DNA of 64,000 bases from the NCBI GenBank assembly GCA_022749755.1, contig CM040451.1, positions 8,817,871-8,881,870 on the forward strand, given 5' to 3'. A program made the position numbers and the translations under genes. The notes beneath the pieces are model-generated. The model did no database searches and was not told where the DNA came from. It worked only from the letters and a program-made list of their open reading frames with translations. This document shows positions 12,801-24,136 of this stretch, piece after piece; the stretch's first letter is position 1; each line of letters opens with the position of its first letter. Source of the DNA: Azadirachta indica (lineage: Eukaryota; Streptophyta; Magnoliopsida; Sapindales; Meliaceae).

Positions 12801-15800
12801 TATCTTTTAGTGAGGCTGAGCGATTTGACCCTGCCATAATTCCCGTTACAGCTGGGAAAAATAGACCAACCAATGCACTGAAAGAGTAGGAAACAAATGT
12901 AGTCAGGAAAACCACAAACCATATCCTATTTGCAAACCAACAAGCACCAATATTATCAATCTATGTTGGAATGCAGGTTTCTAACCAGATCTTCTGCTAG
13001 CCTCATCTGGATGATTTTAGTTAAGGCGGTACAAAAAGACCAGTCTTCACATAACCTATCTATAATTGCTCAGCTTAAGCTTTATAGATATTCCAGCACC
13101 AAAAAAAAAAAAAAATTTATGGGATATGAAATGTGGAGTTTTGCGACATTTCAACAGCTCCAGGCAAACAAATCATAAGTTGGACCTGAAGAGCCAAATA
13201 CTAAATCCTTACTAAAATTAAAACAACAAATTCAGAAAGCAGAGAAATATGTTAATTTCTTATAAGAAACAAATCTTACTGAAAACAAAGGAGTACAAAG
13301 TGACAGGTGGACGATGATTGTCCATACTATATAAACAAATACAAGACATTAAAGAAAAAACGTTAAAAAAGTTCTAACTCTTTCAATTGATAAAAAGTGA
13401 GTTGCTAGATATTCCTTCAAAGATGTAGACCTCCAAAGTATATTAAAAGGCCATATTCATCTCAATAAATATATTTGTCAAGAACTCTTTAAGATTTTCT
13501 GAAACCATATTCGTAGATAATTCCTTTGCTTTTGCTAAGATCGGTAGGACCAACCATTGCTACACTCCTTTAAACACCTAAAGAACCAATGAGCTCATTC
13601 CCAACTTTAAAACATCCACACCCAAAGGAAAAATCCCCTTTAATAAATGATGAGAACATTGAGAAGGGCTAGAAGTGGTCCCAAACGTTGAATTCTCAGT
13701 AAATCCTTGAGCTGAGGAAAAATGCTTACCTCAAGTGATAGCAAAAAGATTTCATAACATGAATTGATAGCAAATAGTAAAAGACGATTCTTAACATGTC
13801 TTACTTGAAACTCCAAGTCACTTTTCCATTGGGATCAGGGATTCCAGCGTTGTTAGTATTCTGGTAATCTGAAAACCAGTTATCTTTGAAAGTTTTGAGA
13901 CGCAAGCCCGTAATTCCAACTGTATTAAAAATTACAAAAGAGAAAAAAAATGCATCATATTCCACGGTCCATTATCCCAACAAGAAAGAACAGACAAATG
14001 CTGAATGAAAACAAAGGCCAAATTGACATCCTTTTTCTTATAAGGTCAAAATGGTAAAATTCCCTTTCTTTATTAGGCTGGTCCTGAGCATTTTAACTTG
14101 ATTACTCTCTAGGAAATTCCCCAAATACATGGATCCAATTTCACCAGTTTCTTCTCAAAATTAATGGCAGAGTTCAATCAAAATAATTTTTGATTTCCTC
14201 GCGTAGGTTCTAAATTGTACTTTTTTTGGGTTTTGGGAATTGGAAACAAACAAAGTTCTATAAAACAAAGAGATGTACAGAGATGTGAACAATAAGCCTA
14301 CCAAGAAAAGCCCCTAAAGATTACAAAATATCAATATAATTAATAACTAATTAGCCATCCAAAGCAAAAGTGTAGGACCTACAGGAATACAAGATCTCAA
14401 ACCAAAAGAACACAAACTTTGTGAAGTTTAACCAAGACTTCCCAATGTAGACAAATGAAGAAGAAAGAATATTCTTTAAATTCCTCAGTCACAGAGGCCC
14501 AAAGTGAGGCAAGTAACTGCACTCTATCCCACAAAAAGCTTACGAGACAGAGTTGCACATTTCCATAACACTTCAGCTTTTCCACCTCTACCTAAAAGCA
14601 TGAAGATCCTCTGAAAGCAAATAATTGTTAGATGCTGGAGTCACCTATGAAATTTTAGCTGCCTGGAGAATACCACAAATGAACAACAATGCTACAATCT
14701 AGAAACAAGTAATCCACATTTTCCCCATTTCTCTTGTAACAACAGACATCAAGGAGAAAACAAACAGTAGGATTATGCTTTTGGGTAACATCATAAGTAT
14801 TTAGTTTCCCTAAAGCAAAGGACCAGGCAAAGAATTGATTTCTACTAGGGATTTTGGCTTTCCAAATCATGCAAGCCAGCTGAAAAATGAAGAGGGATTG
14901 ATTGTCAATTAACCAGATCATTGAGAAAAAGTTTGCAAGAAAATTCCTGGAAGGGCAAAGCCGCCAAAATTCTCTGTCCTCTACCAGAGCATTGAGGGAA
15001 ACATTCTCGAATAATACCAAAAGGTCTGAAACTTCTTGAATTTGCCATTCAAACTTCTTAAAAAGTTGAAATTCCAATTCCAACCTAATGCAGACAAGGC
15101 AATCGTGCTTTTGATAGACCACTGTGAGAGTGAGAAAGCCTATAAAGGTGGGGAAAGGAAGAGCCTCAGGAGGAATCCCCAATCCTCACATCCTCCCAAG
15201 AATGAATTCATTTTCCATTACCCATTTAAATTTCACACTAGAGAGATACCCTTGTGAAATAGCTTTTGAACTACTATGATGAGAGCCTTGAGAAAAGCTT
15301 ATATATCCTCTAAATTGTACATTATAAATACATATGACAACATAACAGCAATAAAAAAGTTTACAGTGCCAAACTAAAGCAGCTGAATTCATCATTAACA
15401 TAATATAGAAAATTTATAATTCTTATAAGTTTTTGGGTCAAGCAGTTTAACAAACAATGACTGTGTACATATTTTTCTTTCTCCTCTATAGTAAGTGTGC
15501 TATATTTCAACCTAAAAGTTAGAAATCCAAAAGTATTCTACTTAATCGTATTACAGAGCACACTAAAAATCAACTAAATCTTTTCCAAAAGAAGATAAAC
15601 TAATAAGAATTAAACCATGAGCTTGCTTTATATCCCCGTGGTACCAATGCAAGCAATAATAGTTCCAAAACCAACCACAAACATGAGAAGTTAGAAAATG
15701 AGATTAAAAGAAATTAGGAAGGATTAAAGCCATATCCCACAAAGAACAACAAATGATACTCACCATCAGGGTCATCCTTCCCCGACAGAAGAATGCCAAC

Positions 15801-18800
15801 GAAAATGCAGAATATAGATAACAATACAGGGATGAGGAAAGCAGGCGCAACGCGGTTGATCATTTTCACGCCACCAAAAACAATGAAGCATAGGATGATT
15901 GTCACAACAATTCCATAAATCTGCAGGTCATGTGAGCTTATACTTTGTATGGGTTCTGGAGTTGTTGTACCGTTAACTTTTGTGATAGTCTCTACACCAG
16001 AAACAAAACCAAAAGGAAAACAAATTAGCACAAGGTTAGTAACTTGCATCTTCAACCATTGCAACCAACTACCAAGGACACTTTTAGCAGTTCCATTATC
16101 CATTACCTAAAGTACCCAACCTCACAAATTGTGTTCACATCCATGCCAACATAAACACACAAATAAAAAATAAAACATAGTTCTATATTAGACCTCAGAG
16201 GATGCAAGCGCACCTATAAATAATGTGAGATAAAAGGGCAAGAAAATGGAATTTAATCCATTATATAGGTGGGGATAATTACAAGGTAAACCAAATATGA
16301 AAGATCATCTAATGCAATGCCAACAAGGCCAACCTACCATATTAATTTGAATTTACCAACTTCTAAAATAGTAAACCTCTTTCATGAATAAAAGAAAAGA
16401 CACACCAGAACACCAAGTTCAATTTCTCTGATTATTATAACACGACAAAATTTTGTATGCTGATTGTTGTATACAGTCTACACTGTAAAGCTTCTTTTTA
16501 TAAGTACTTTTTGTAATTTGAGTGGTGGAACCTCTAGTCCATCACACTGCCTTCTACTTCAATTGCTGAAGATATAAATTTTACACTATATGTTATTTTA
16601 GAAAAACAGAGAAAGAGAATCCAAAACAGTCAAACTCCAAAGCTGTTCGTGAATGGTATACATAAAATGATAAAAGGAAAATATGTAAACAGAAAGTACT
16701 TAGCTGTCAACTGCAGCACATCATCAATATTTACCTCTAAAAATCCCAGCAGACGGCACAGCTTTTAAAAAGGTTTCCACAGCTCCCAATATGTACCTAA
16801 AACCGGAAGTGCAAAATCCATGAAATGTGAGTGTTGTGGATCAACTAAGTTAGAAGACTCAATGGGTCAAAGTCATTCAGATTAAATCATAGATTAAAAG
16901 ATTTTAGAATATTATCACAAACCTCAAGTCAAGATGCCAATGGGCCTTAACCATACAGATAAAATAGTCTCATCACAAAAATAAATAATAAACAAAAAAC
17001 ATTATACACTCACATAGATCCAGCAACAGCATTCCCTAGGAAAAAACAGAGTCCAATGCTAACCCCAACCTCTGGACCAAGAGCACGACCAATGAGATAA
17101 TACGGTCCTCCACCCTAGAAATAAATATCCAAAAATAATCACCAAGTAATCATTCCAAACTGACACAATCAACAAAATTTGGTGTAATTTCTGAAACAAA
17201 ATAACAGGAACACAGGTGAGTTCTAAATAATATGTCGAAGAAAAAATGAGTGAATTCACAATAAAAACAATATACCCCAAATTAGACCAAAGAATTAACA
17301 TCAACCAATTCATCACGATTAAGAATCTGTGGTTCAAATTACTAATACAATGTGTGTATCAATCCAAAGAACAGTCCAAAGTAAAATGCAATCCCTCAAT
17401 CCACAACGTCTCAAATTAATCTTTAAGTTAATTTTAATCACCATCTCCTATCTTCTTTCTCTTATAATCCACCGTTTCATTTCCTGTCAGAACTGCATAA
17501 ACATTTGTCTTTCCTTGATGAAGGCCGACTCTTGTGACATATTTCATTCCTATTCTAAAGGACTTTCTTTTTTTGACTAAACTAAGACCTGTTAATCTAA
17601 GTACTTCCTAAGAATAAAAATCAAATGGATATCTTTTTTCTCCTAAGTATCAGCAGCCTTCCCAAATTACTATAAGAAATAAACATAGGAATGTATCTAT
17701 ACAAAATTATGTTGTCATATGAGCTAAGCTAGTTTTAGTATTGTTTTTATTGTTCTTATTTTAGTTGGATTAGATCTTATTTTCTTGTTTGAGTTGAGTT
17801 TGGGTTATTAATTTTATTTCAGTTAGATTTTTCCTGTTCATGTTAGAATAGGATTTATGTTTCCCTATTGAAAATAGATTTCTTCTGTTTACGTTTATAG
17901 CCACTATAAATAGGCCTACATTTTACTTTCAGAAGTAGACTTTGATATTACTGAATAAAACTATGGTGGTTTTTTTCATCTTACATAAATATCCACAACT
18001 TAAAAAGGAATAAAAAGAATAAAGAAATAGGTGAACCTCACAATCATTATCATAAGCAACAAGTGATACCAATCATTAACCATAACTATAATATACCTTC
18101 ATTGCACCATTTGTTGCAATAGCACTTAATGATATAGAAGTCAAGAAAGTACATGTGCCACAAAATGCTACTAGCAATAGTGACTCGCCTATGCCAGCCA
18201 TACCAACAATCCTGCAATTTTCACAAAGTCAGAAAAGCAGTACCAACCAAGATGAAATTTTTTACAATGAAGAAAAAGATAGTTTATTGTCTCCACATCC
18301 TTCTATAACATGCCAAGAAGGGGAAAGGGTCATTTTAGGATATCTTCTGTAGATTACTTCCCGGTATTTTCTTCTATGAGCTAAGGCCAAGCCAAAGCTT
18401 GGACGTAAGGGGGAACTTTGGCTTTCCACACCATATTGAATTGCTTGAAACATTATTTAAAAAGGTTATGTGATTATTATATGAGCTAAGGCCCATCTGA
18501 TCATTCTTTAATTAAGGTTATGTTTTAATGGTCATAAACCTTGTGGTTTTAAAAATCTTAATCTAATTACCAAAGCCTTCTTTTAAGAGAAACAAAATGT
18601 CTATTAAAGTGAAAATAGTTACAAAAAATAGACAGGAAGTCCATCAGGGGCAGCAAAATCTAAACTACCTCATATTGTATGAGATAAAAAGCATTGATGG
18701 TAGCTCACTAAATATATCCACCACTAATTTGTGAATTTCGAAGCAGCTTAACAGGAATTCCACCTACTTTGCTCAGTCAATTTCACAAGCAGCACCGTCC

Positions 18801-21682
18801 AATTGAAAGAAAATCAGATTTTCAATAGATACAGTAGGCTCAAAATTAACATCAGGCAATGAGTTTTACCATGAAAATCGGATGTAGTAGATAATTCCCA
18901 ATATGTTTTGCAAGCACGGAATAAAGACGCCCATCAAAGTACCCAATTTTACATCACTACGCTGCAAATATATTTACACCAAAAGACAAGAAAATACATT
19001 AGAAAGTATGTACACTGCAGTAACTAAAACCAACAAGGCAAAAATCAATATAATGCATAATTTACAATAACTGTTTTCAAGTCTAGACAAACATTATGTC
19101 TAAGATGAATGCGGAACACAAGAAATATGTGAGAAGAAGAAAACTGAGCAGATGTGCATCTTCTCGTTATATATATATATATATATATATATCATTTGAC
19201 AATTAAAAAGTTCCCCCAACTTGCTTCACAAACTCAAGTTGGAATTTGCTCCCTGCCAGCTCCCATAATTTCTTCAAAACATGAAACTCGTGGCTCTCCC
19301 CAGATAGGTTGCCAAAAGAAATTGAAACCCAAACTATAGATTTGTCCACATGACCAAGAGGTTGTTTGATTTTTTACTAAATACAATGCAGTTGAATTTA
19401 ACTAATTTTGGTAATTAAGTTTGTTCGTTTTTCTAACATAATATGGATTTTCAGACCTTTTTAGCTAAATACAAAAGGCTAATTTTTTTTAACTTTTTAA
19501 TGTAAAATGTTTGAATGACATCATTAAACTCTCATCTCAAGATTATCCTAAGTAATCCAGATCTATACCCAGATAAAACCCATCATTTTTCTTTTCAAAG
19601 ATGTACGTATGTATTTAGTGGACTCTCTTCTCCTCAACTTAACTCGTCAAAATTTGAAAAATTTTCAATTACTTGCAGTATTTAAAAATATTGCTATTAT
19701 TAAGGTTTATCTTACAAATTAAAAAAAAAATTACTTTTCCTAACATCATAAACTACAATATAATTTACATAAACATGGTTTTCGTTCATATGTATGATTA
19801 AATATTATACTATTACATTTTTTTCATGATTTCTATTGTTTATTTAACATTCAAAATTTATTAGGGCACAAATGTAAAAGCATTGTTTTCATATTTTGTT
19901 CATTTGAAAAAATAACTAACTTAATACTTATATTGATTTATTAGAAAAAATATATATATAGATATTTATCATTCACATCAGATACTTAAGTCTATTGAGA
20001 TTTCAAATCCACTCAAATTTCAAACAAAAGAAAACGTTACCTAACACTATATTGTTATATATGCATCTTTTCTTCACTGCCACATTAATTTTCCGGACAA
20101 AATTCACACAATTTACCTTAACCAAGAAAGAGAGACCAGTCAATTCACATCATAGAAAAAATTTGAATATAGGAATATTTCAAATTAATGCTACAACAGA
20201 ATCCTTTAATGCATGTTGTTTAACCAGATTGTTTTCTCTTTCTTTTATAAGAAACACACAAAACAACAAGAAGAGAATCAACAATAGCAACAAAAACAAA
20301 TTGTTGAAACCTTGCAATCAATTGTACAGAATCAAAGTGTAACATAGAAAAATGCATGAAAATTATCCACAAGACAGTGGCATGATTAAGAAATTACAAT
20401 ACCTTAGGATGCCCATAAGCGATAGGAGCATCTTCACCATCTCTACCATCTCTAGGACTAGAAGGTGCTGCAATTTGCTCCCCAGTCATACTGGAACACA
20501 GTTACAACAACATTAGTAAACAACTCTTAGCTAGCACCTTATCCAAAAATATAATATATTAGGCTAAGCTGGAAATTGCAAGAACTTCTAGTGAAAGGAA
20601 CAAATAAAGAATGTTTATATGAATATGCATTGGTGTCTAATAACAATGCTTGCTAAAAGTCAAAGAACAACATTTAAGATCATTGAAAAAGAAGAGCGTA
20701 AACTAACAAGAACAAGCCACTAACCTCCTAAGACCAAGAATGTTTACAAGAGAATCAAAACCAAACAATTCTAACTTGGAATCTGTTTGGGATCCATTGA
20801 TTTCTAGATTATCAGGAGCTGCCCCTTCTCTTGCATCAGATTCCTTGTTTTGCTGCACATCTATTTTAACAGTCCTGCCATAATACGTACCAAATAAGAA
20901 AAACATTCTCAACATGAATGAAATGTGTAAGTAAATATACATTTAAATAAAAATAAAGGTGTGTTCTTGCCATGCAACGCCATGGAAATTAAAATCATAA
21001 TTTTGCCAGTCTAAAGAGCATTACTAAAGTTCTAATTTCAATCTATTAATAATTGTAGCATATAGTTAACCTTATTAATAAAGCATACACATTCTTATTT
21101 ATCAAGAAGTAGAAAAACAGTATGCAGGAAACACCTAATACTACATAGCCAAAAAAATGAAATAAAATAATAACTTGCCGCATTACAAAATGTAAATTAT
21201 TTATTCATTCTATCATCCCTAATATCAAAAGCATTAGAATTCTATTACTGCAGTCTTATGCTTCCAGCCTTCCCTATGACCCGTCGACAGTAAATCTAAC
21301 AGGAACTTGCAATATATTGCACTGGCAGAGCAAACACTGTAAATGCATACAGTTGCAACTAAAATCAGCAAACATCAGTATTGGTGCAGTAAACTCTAGC
21401 TTTTATCCAGTCTTCCAGTAAAATTCCACATCCATTTCCACTCCTCATTTTCAAATCCAATAGGTTATCATATCAACATACACACAAACACTTAACGCAC
21501 ATACACAATTAAGATTGCATAAAGAGAGATAGGAGTTACTTAGGAGAAGAATCGGAGGAAGATCCAGGATCCATAGACGACATCTGGAGGACGGCGCGAT
21601 CGTGAGCCACCACCGGACGGTACTTGCGGCCTCGCTGCGTGCTAAACTCTTCTTCTCCGCCTTCAATATCTCCATTGTCCAT
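9847..21682 (-). CDS. CCC1: Cation-chloride cotransporter CCC1 (complete, 13 coding exons)
   Basis: Electroneutral cotransporter of K+/Na+ with Cl- (SLC12 family), acting in endomembranes and ion homeostasis in plants. Coding exons, 5' to 3': 21540-21682, 20725-20874, 20403-20490, 18870-18961, 18097-18211, 17014-17114, 16735-16796, 15764-15991, 13805-13919, 12683-12877, 12130-12530, 11806-11967, 9847-10937. All junctions are GT-AG and in phase; the total is 2943 bases, 980 residues, the usual plant CCC1 length. Residues 1-125 are the soluble N-terminus ([13 protein letters not shown] start). About 130-615 is the membrane permease domain, including [17 protein letters not shown] and [20 protein letters not shown]. 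The last exon (618-980) is the cytosolic SLC12 C-terminal domain, ending [12 protein letters not shown]. Introns 8 and 12 hold transposon fragments. The start was chosen because the family N-terminus begins there; an upstream in-frame ATG at 21784 is ignored. Confidence 0.97.
11430..11700 (+). mobile_element. Copia-type LTR/primer-binding-site relic in CCC1 intron 12
   Basis: At 11555-11560 the sequence reads CTAACA, a typical LTR end, followed directly by TGATATCAAAGC at 11561-11572. This differs by two G-to-A changes from the initiator-Met-tRNA primer site TGGTATCAGAGC used by many copia elements. The spacing fits an LTR end plus primer site reading rightward, against the gene. No coding part is left and the outer limits are guesses. 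It sits in the intron 10938-11805. Confidence 0.4.
14215..15310 (-). mobile_element. 5'-truncated LINE (non-LTR retrotransposon) fragment in CCC1 intron 8
   Basis: The minus strand at 14655-15182 encodes the end of a LINE reverse-transcriptase protein. The zinc-binding zf-RVT region is recognisable by [20 protein letters not shown], then a cysteine-containing stretch and [16 protein letters not shown]. Further upstream (15186-15260), [16 protein letters not shown] resembles the family's 'GNG..RFWED' block but ends in a stop, so the copy is dead. On the minus strand the fragment runs into a short A-rich stretch near 14218-14230, consistent with a LINE 3' tail. It lies in the intron between CCC1 exons 15764-15991 and 13805-13919, in the same orientation as the host gene. 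Confidence 0.75.
17720..17990 (+). mobile_element. Possible LTR-derived fragment in CCC1 intron 5
   Basis: A T-rich block quite unlike the neighbouring intron contains ACTATAAATAGGCC (a TATA-box-like promoter core) at about 17902-17915, and TACTGAATAAAACT (poly-A-signal-like) 30-45 bases later. That order of TATA core, short transcribed stretch and AATAAA is what an LTR shows. I see no matching second LTR and no coding region, so this could also be a chance intron sequence. Confidence 0.3.
19168..19192. repeat. (TA)n microsatellite in CCC1 intron 3
   Basis: A perfect TA run of about 12 units within the intron 18962-20402. Confidence 0.95.
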
Positions 21683-22228
21683 CTTGCTTGAATTTCCAAT
21701 CTCTGATTCTGATTCCGAGAACAAAATTACAGATACAGATCTAAATTCGAATGATACAACGAGATTCAAATGCAGAGATCTCAAATACAGGGAACAAATA
21801 AAAAAAGAAATCGTATTTGAATGAAGAAGACAAAGGAAAAATGGAGTTTTCTTAACTCCGACCCGGTTTTTTTTATATATTTATTAAATTAATTAATATT
21901 TAATTTAAATTATTTATTTATTTGTTACTGGAAGTAGAAATTAGGAAGACCATCATCACCCGCCTTATAACGCTCCTTTTGCATACCTTCGATATTTAAT
22001 AAACTGTTTAATATATGTTAAAATACATAACTGTCTTTAAAAATTAAAATTAGATACTCTTATAATTAAAAATATTAATTATACGTCAATTATTTAATTC
22101 AATTTTTATATCATATAAATATAAATTAAACTTCTTTTTAATCTTGATGAAAGTGGAATTTTATTGAATTAAGATTTATTTTATAAATATACTTTTGGGG
22201 CATTAAAATAGATATTGATAACAATGAG

Positions 22229-22648
22229 TGTCCGTTTGGTTTGATTTTTTCATTGGTCAAAAGGACTTTTTTAATGATAAAAATTCTTTTTAAATTTTTT
22301 AACATCGTTTGGTTTACAATGAAAAAAAGTTTTTGAAAATTAAAAAAACTGTTTTTTTTTAATTGGAAGAAGCCCAAAATTTGGGCTTTAGTAGTAGAGC
22401 TTTCTCAACTTTTTTAAAAGATAAAATTATTTAAAATACTCTTTTTTATTTTAAAAATTTTACATAATTTCTTTAAAATAAAACATTAAAAATCTGTTTA
22501 TTAAAATAATTATTCAAATTTTTCTTAAAAATTATTTGTGACAACCAAACGATTAATAAATTTTTATTAAAAACTCTACTTATAAAAATTTTACAGATAA
22601 AAGCTCTATTTTAAAAAGTGTTATTTGAAAAGTTATACAAACGGACCT
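22229..22648. mobile_element. MITE-like element (hAT-like GTCCGTTTG termini)
   Basis: The left end reads GTCCGTTTGGT at 22230-22240 and the right end ACAAACGGACC at 22637-22647, inverted copies of a terminus common among plant hAT-type MITEs. Inside, CATCGTTTGGTTTAC near 22303 pairs with the reverse complement of GTGACAACCAAACGATTAAT near 22538, so the arms keep pairing inward. About 420 bases, very AT-rich, non-coding. No clear 8-base target duplication was found. Confidence 0.55.
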
Positions 22649-22907
22649 TAATTTGTATTAAAAAAATCCATTTTTGTCAAGTTATATAAATTCGTTTAAT
22701 TAAAAAAATCATGTTTGTTGTTATTAATGCAACGCACGTGACATTGTAAGCTTTGGTAAATCTCTAATTAAACAGATATTATTACGACTGCTGCCACCTT
22801 TGCTAAATCTCTACTTAAAGGGAATGAATTAAAAAATTAAAATTTAAAAAAAAAATGGTTGGTGCTTTTGGCAGATTGCTGCTTAAGATAAAAAGAACTG
22901 CATTTTC

Positions 22908-22909
<2 letters not shown>

Positions 22910-22946
<37 letters not shown>
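22910..22946. repeat. (TTA)n microsatellite
   Basis: An uninterrupted trinucleotide run of about 12 units in the CCC1-NPH3 spacer. Confidence 0.95.
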
Positions 22947-24136
22947 CTCCCTTGCTTTATTTCCAAAGCAAATTCTCTAAAAATAATTTTTGCTTCCACA
23001 ATCCTGAATAATAAGAAAATGCAAGTGAATAAATATCAAAATTTAATATATCTCAAATGATAAAAATAAAATGGCACATATCTAATGCCAACATGGGTAA
23101 CAATAAAGGTGAGATCAAAAATTCTTTTTAATCAAAAAAATTTATCAAATAATACCCATTTACCATGATCTGATAAAAAGAAAAAATTGTAACAAAATAA
23201 TTTATAAAAATGTACGTCACGTGTTTTTAAAATTTTATCTCTTATTATTATAACGACGGTTATAATTGACTAGTTTTAATATGAATACATATACATTCGT
23301 CTTATCATCAAGGAATACAACACAATTCTTTTAATTTTATTATTTATTTTTTTGTTATAATTTTTAATTAGTGAAAGAATATATAATTAATCTATATGTA
23401 TCATTGTCACGGCATTTCTACAATTGTAACAATAAATAATTTATTATTTTATGATTTTAATATTATTATCGCCCTACGTTAAGTCATTTGCTAGGAAAGA
23501 GCATTTGTAGGCAACTCTTGTACTTTTCTAACATATTAAAAAAATAAAATTGTCATTTTATTCTTTAGTCCGATTGCTTGTAGACCAATTCAACCACAGT
23601 TTAAAGGTGTAAATGATGAAAAGTCCATACACATTTGTTATTATTTGATTAAACAAATAATAATTGTCTTACATTTCAGACTCGAAGTTTTCTCCTGCAA
23701 TTAGGCTACTTTTTCTTTTGGAGAACAATTTTTCAATATGTAAATGAGTTTAATTGCTTTCCAGGACTAACTACAAACATTTCGTTTACTGTTTGAGGCA
23801 TATAATATTATAACAGGCAAGAGTTTTGCTTATTGCTCTTTTGGTAAGCTATGTAAGCTGTTAAGAGACGCAGAGAGAAAGAGACAGAAGAGCTTCAGTG
23901 CTCTTACATGAAACACAACTTACACCATGATTGAAGTCCTATATCTCCATTACAGATTTGAGATCATGAGAACATTGAGAGGAGAAAAAAATTTAAAAAG
24001 AGAGGAAAAGGAATATTGAACAACTATAACATACAGTTACAGGGAGATGAAAGTTCAGTGTTTTAATGAATTTTAGAAGTGGAACTACAAACAATAAGAA
24101 CTCTTGAGAGCCAGAAAAAGATATGGGAGATGGGTA

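Larger units (their letters stand above)
21683..24136. other. CCC1 upstream region / NPH3 downstream region
   Basis: This spacer lies between the CCC1 start codon and the NPH3 stop codon, both on the minus strand. The first 150 bases (about 21683-21840) are less AT-rich and are probably CCC1 5' leader. CACGTG G-box cores occur at 22735-22740 and 23218-23223, about 1.0 and 1.5 kb upstream of the CCC1 ATG. A MITE-like element and a (TTA)n run are listed separately. 23850-24136 is probably the NPH3 3' untranslated region. No further gene seen. Confidence 0.5.

Noticed and set aside
18262..18453. Minus-strand frame in CCC1 intron 4 with LINE-like feel
   Set aside because: Too short and no motif I can name; it could be part of a repeat but I cannot support it.
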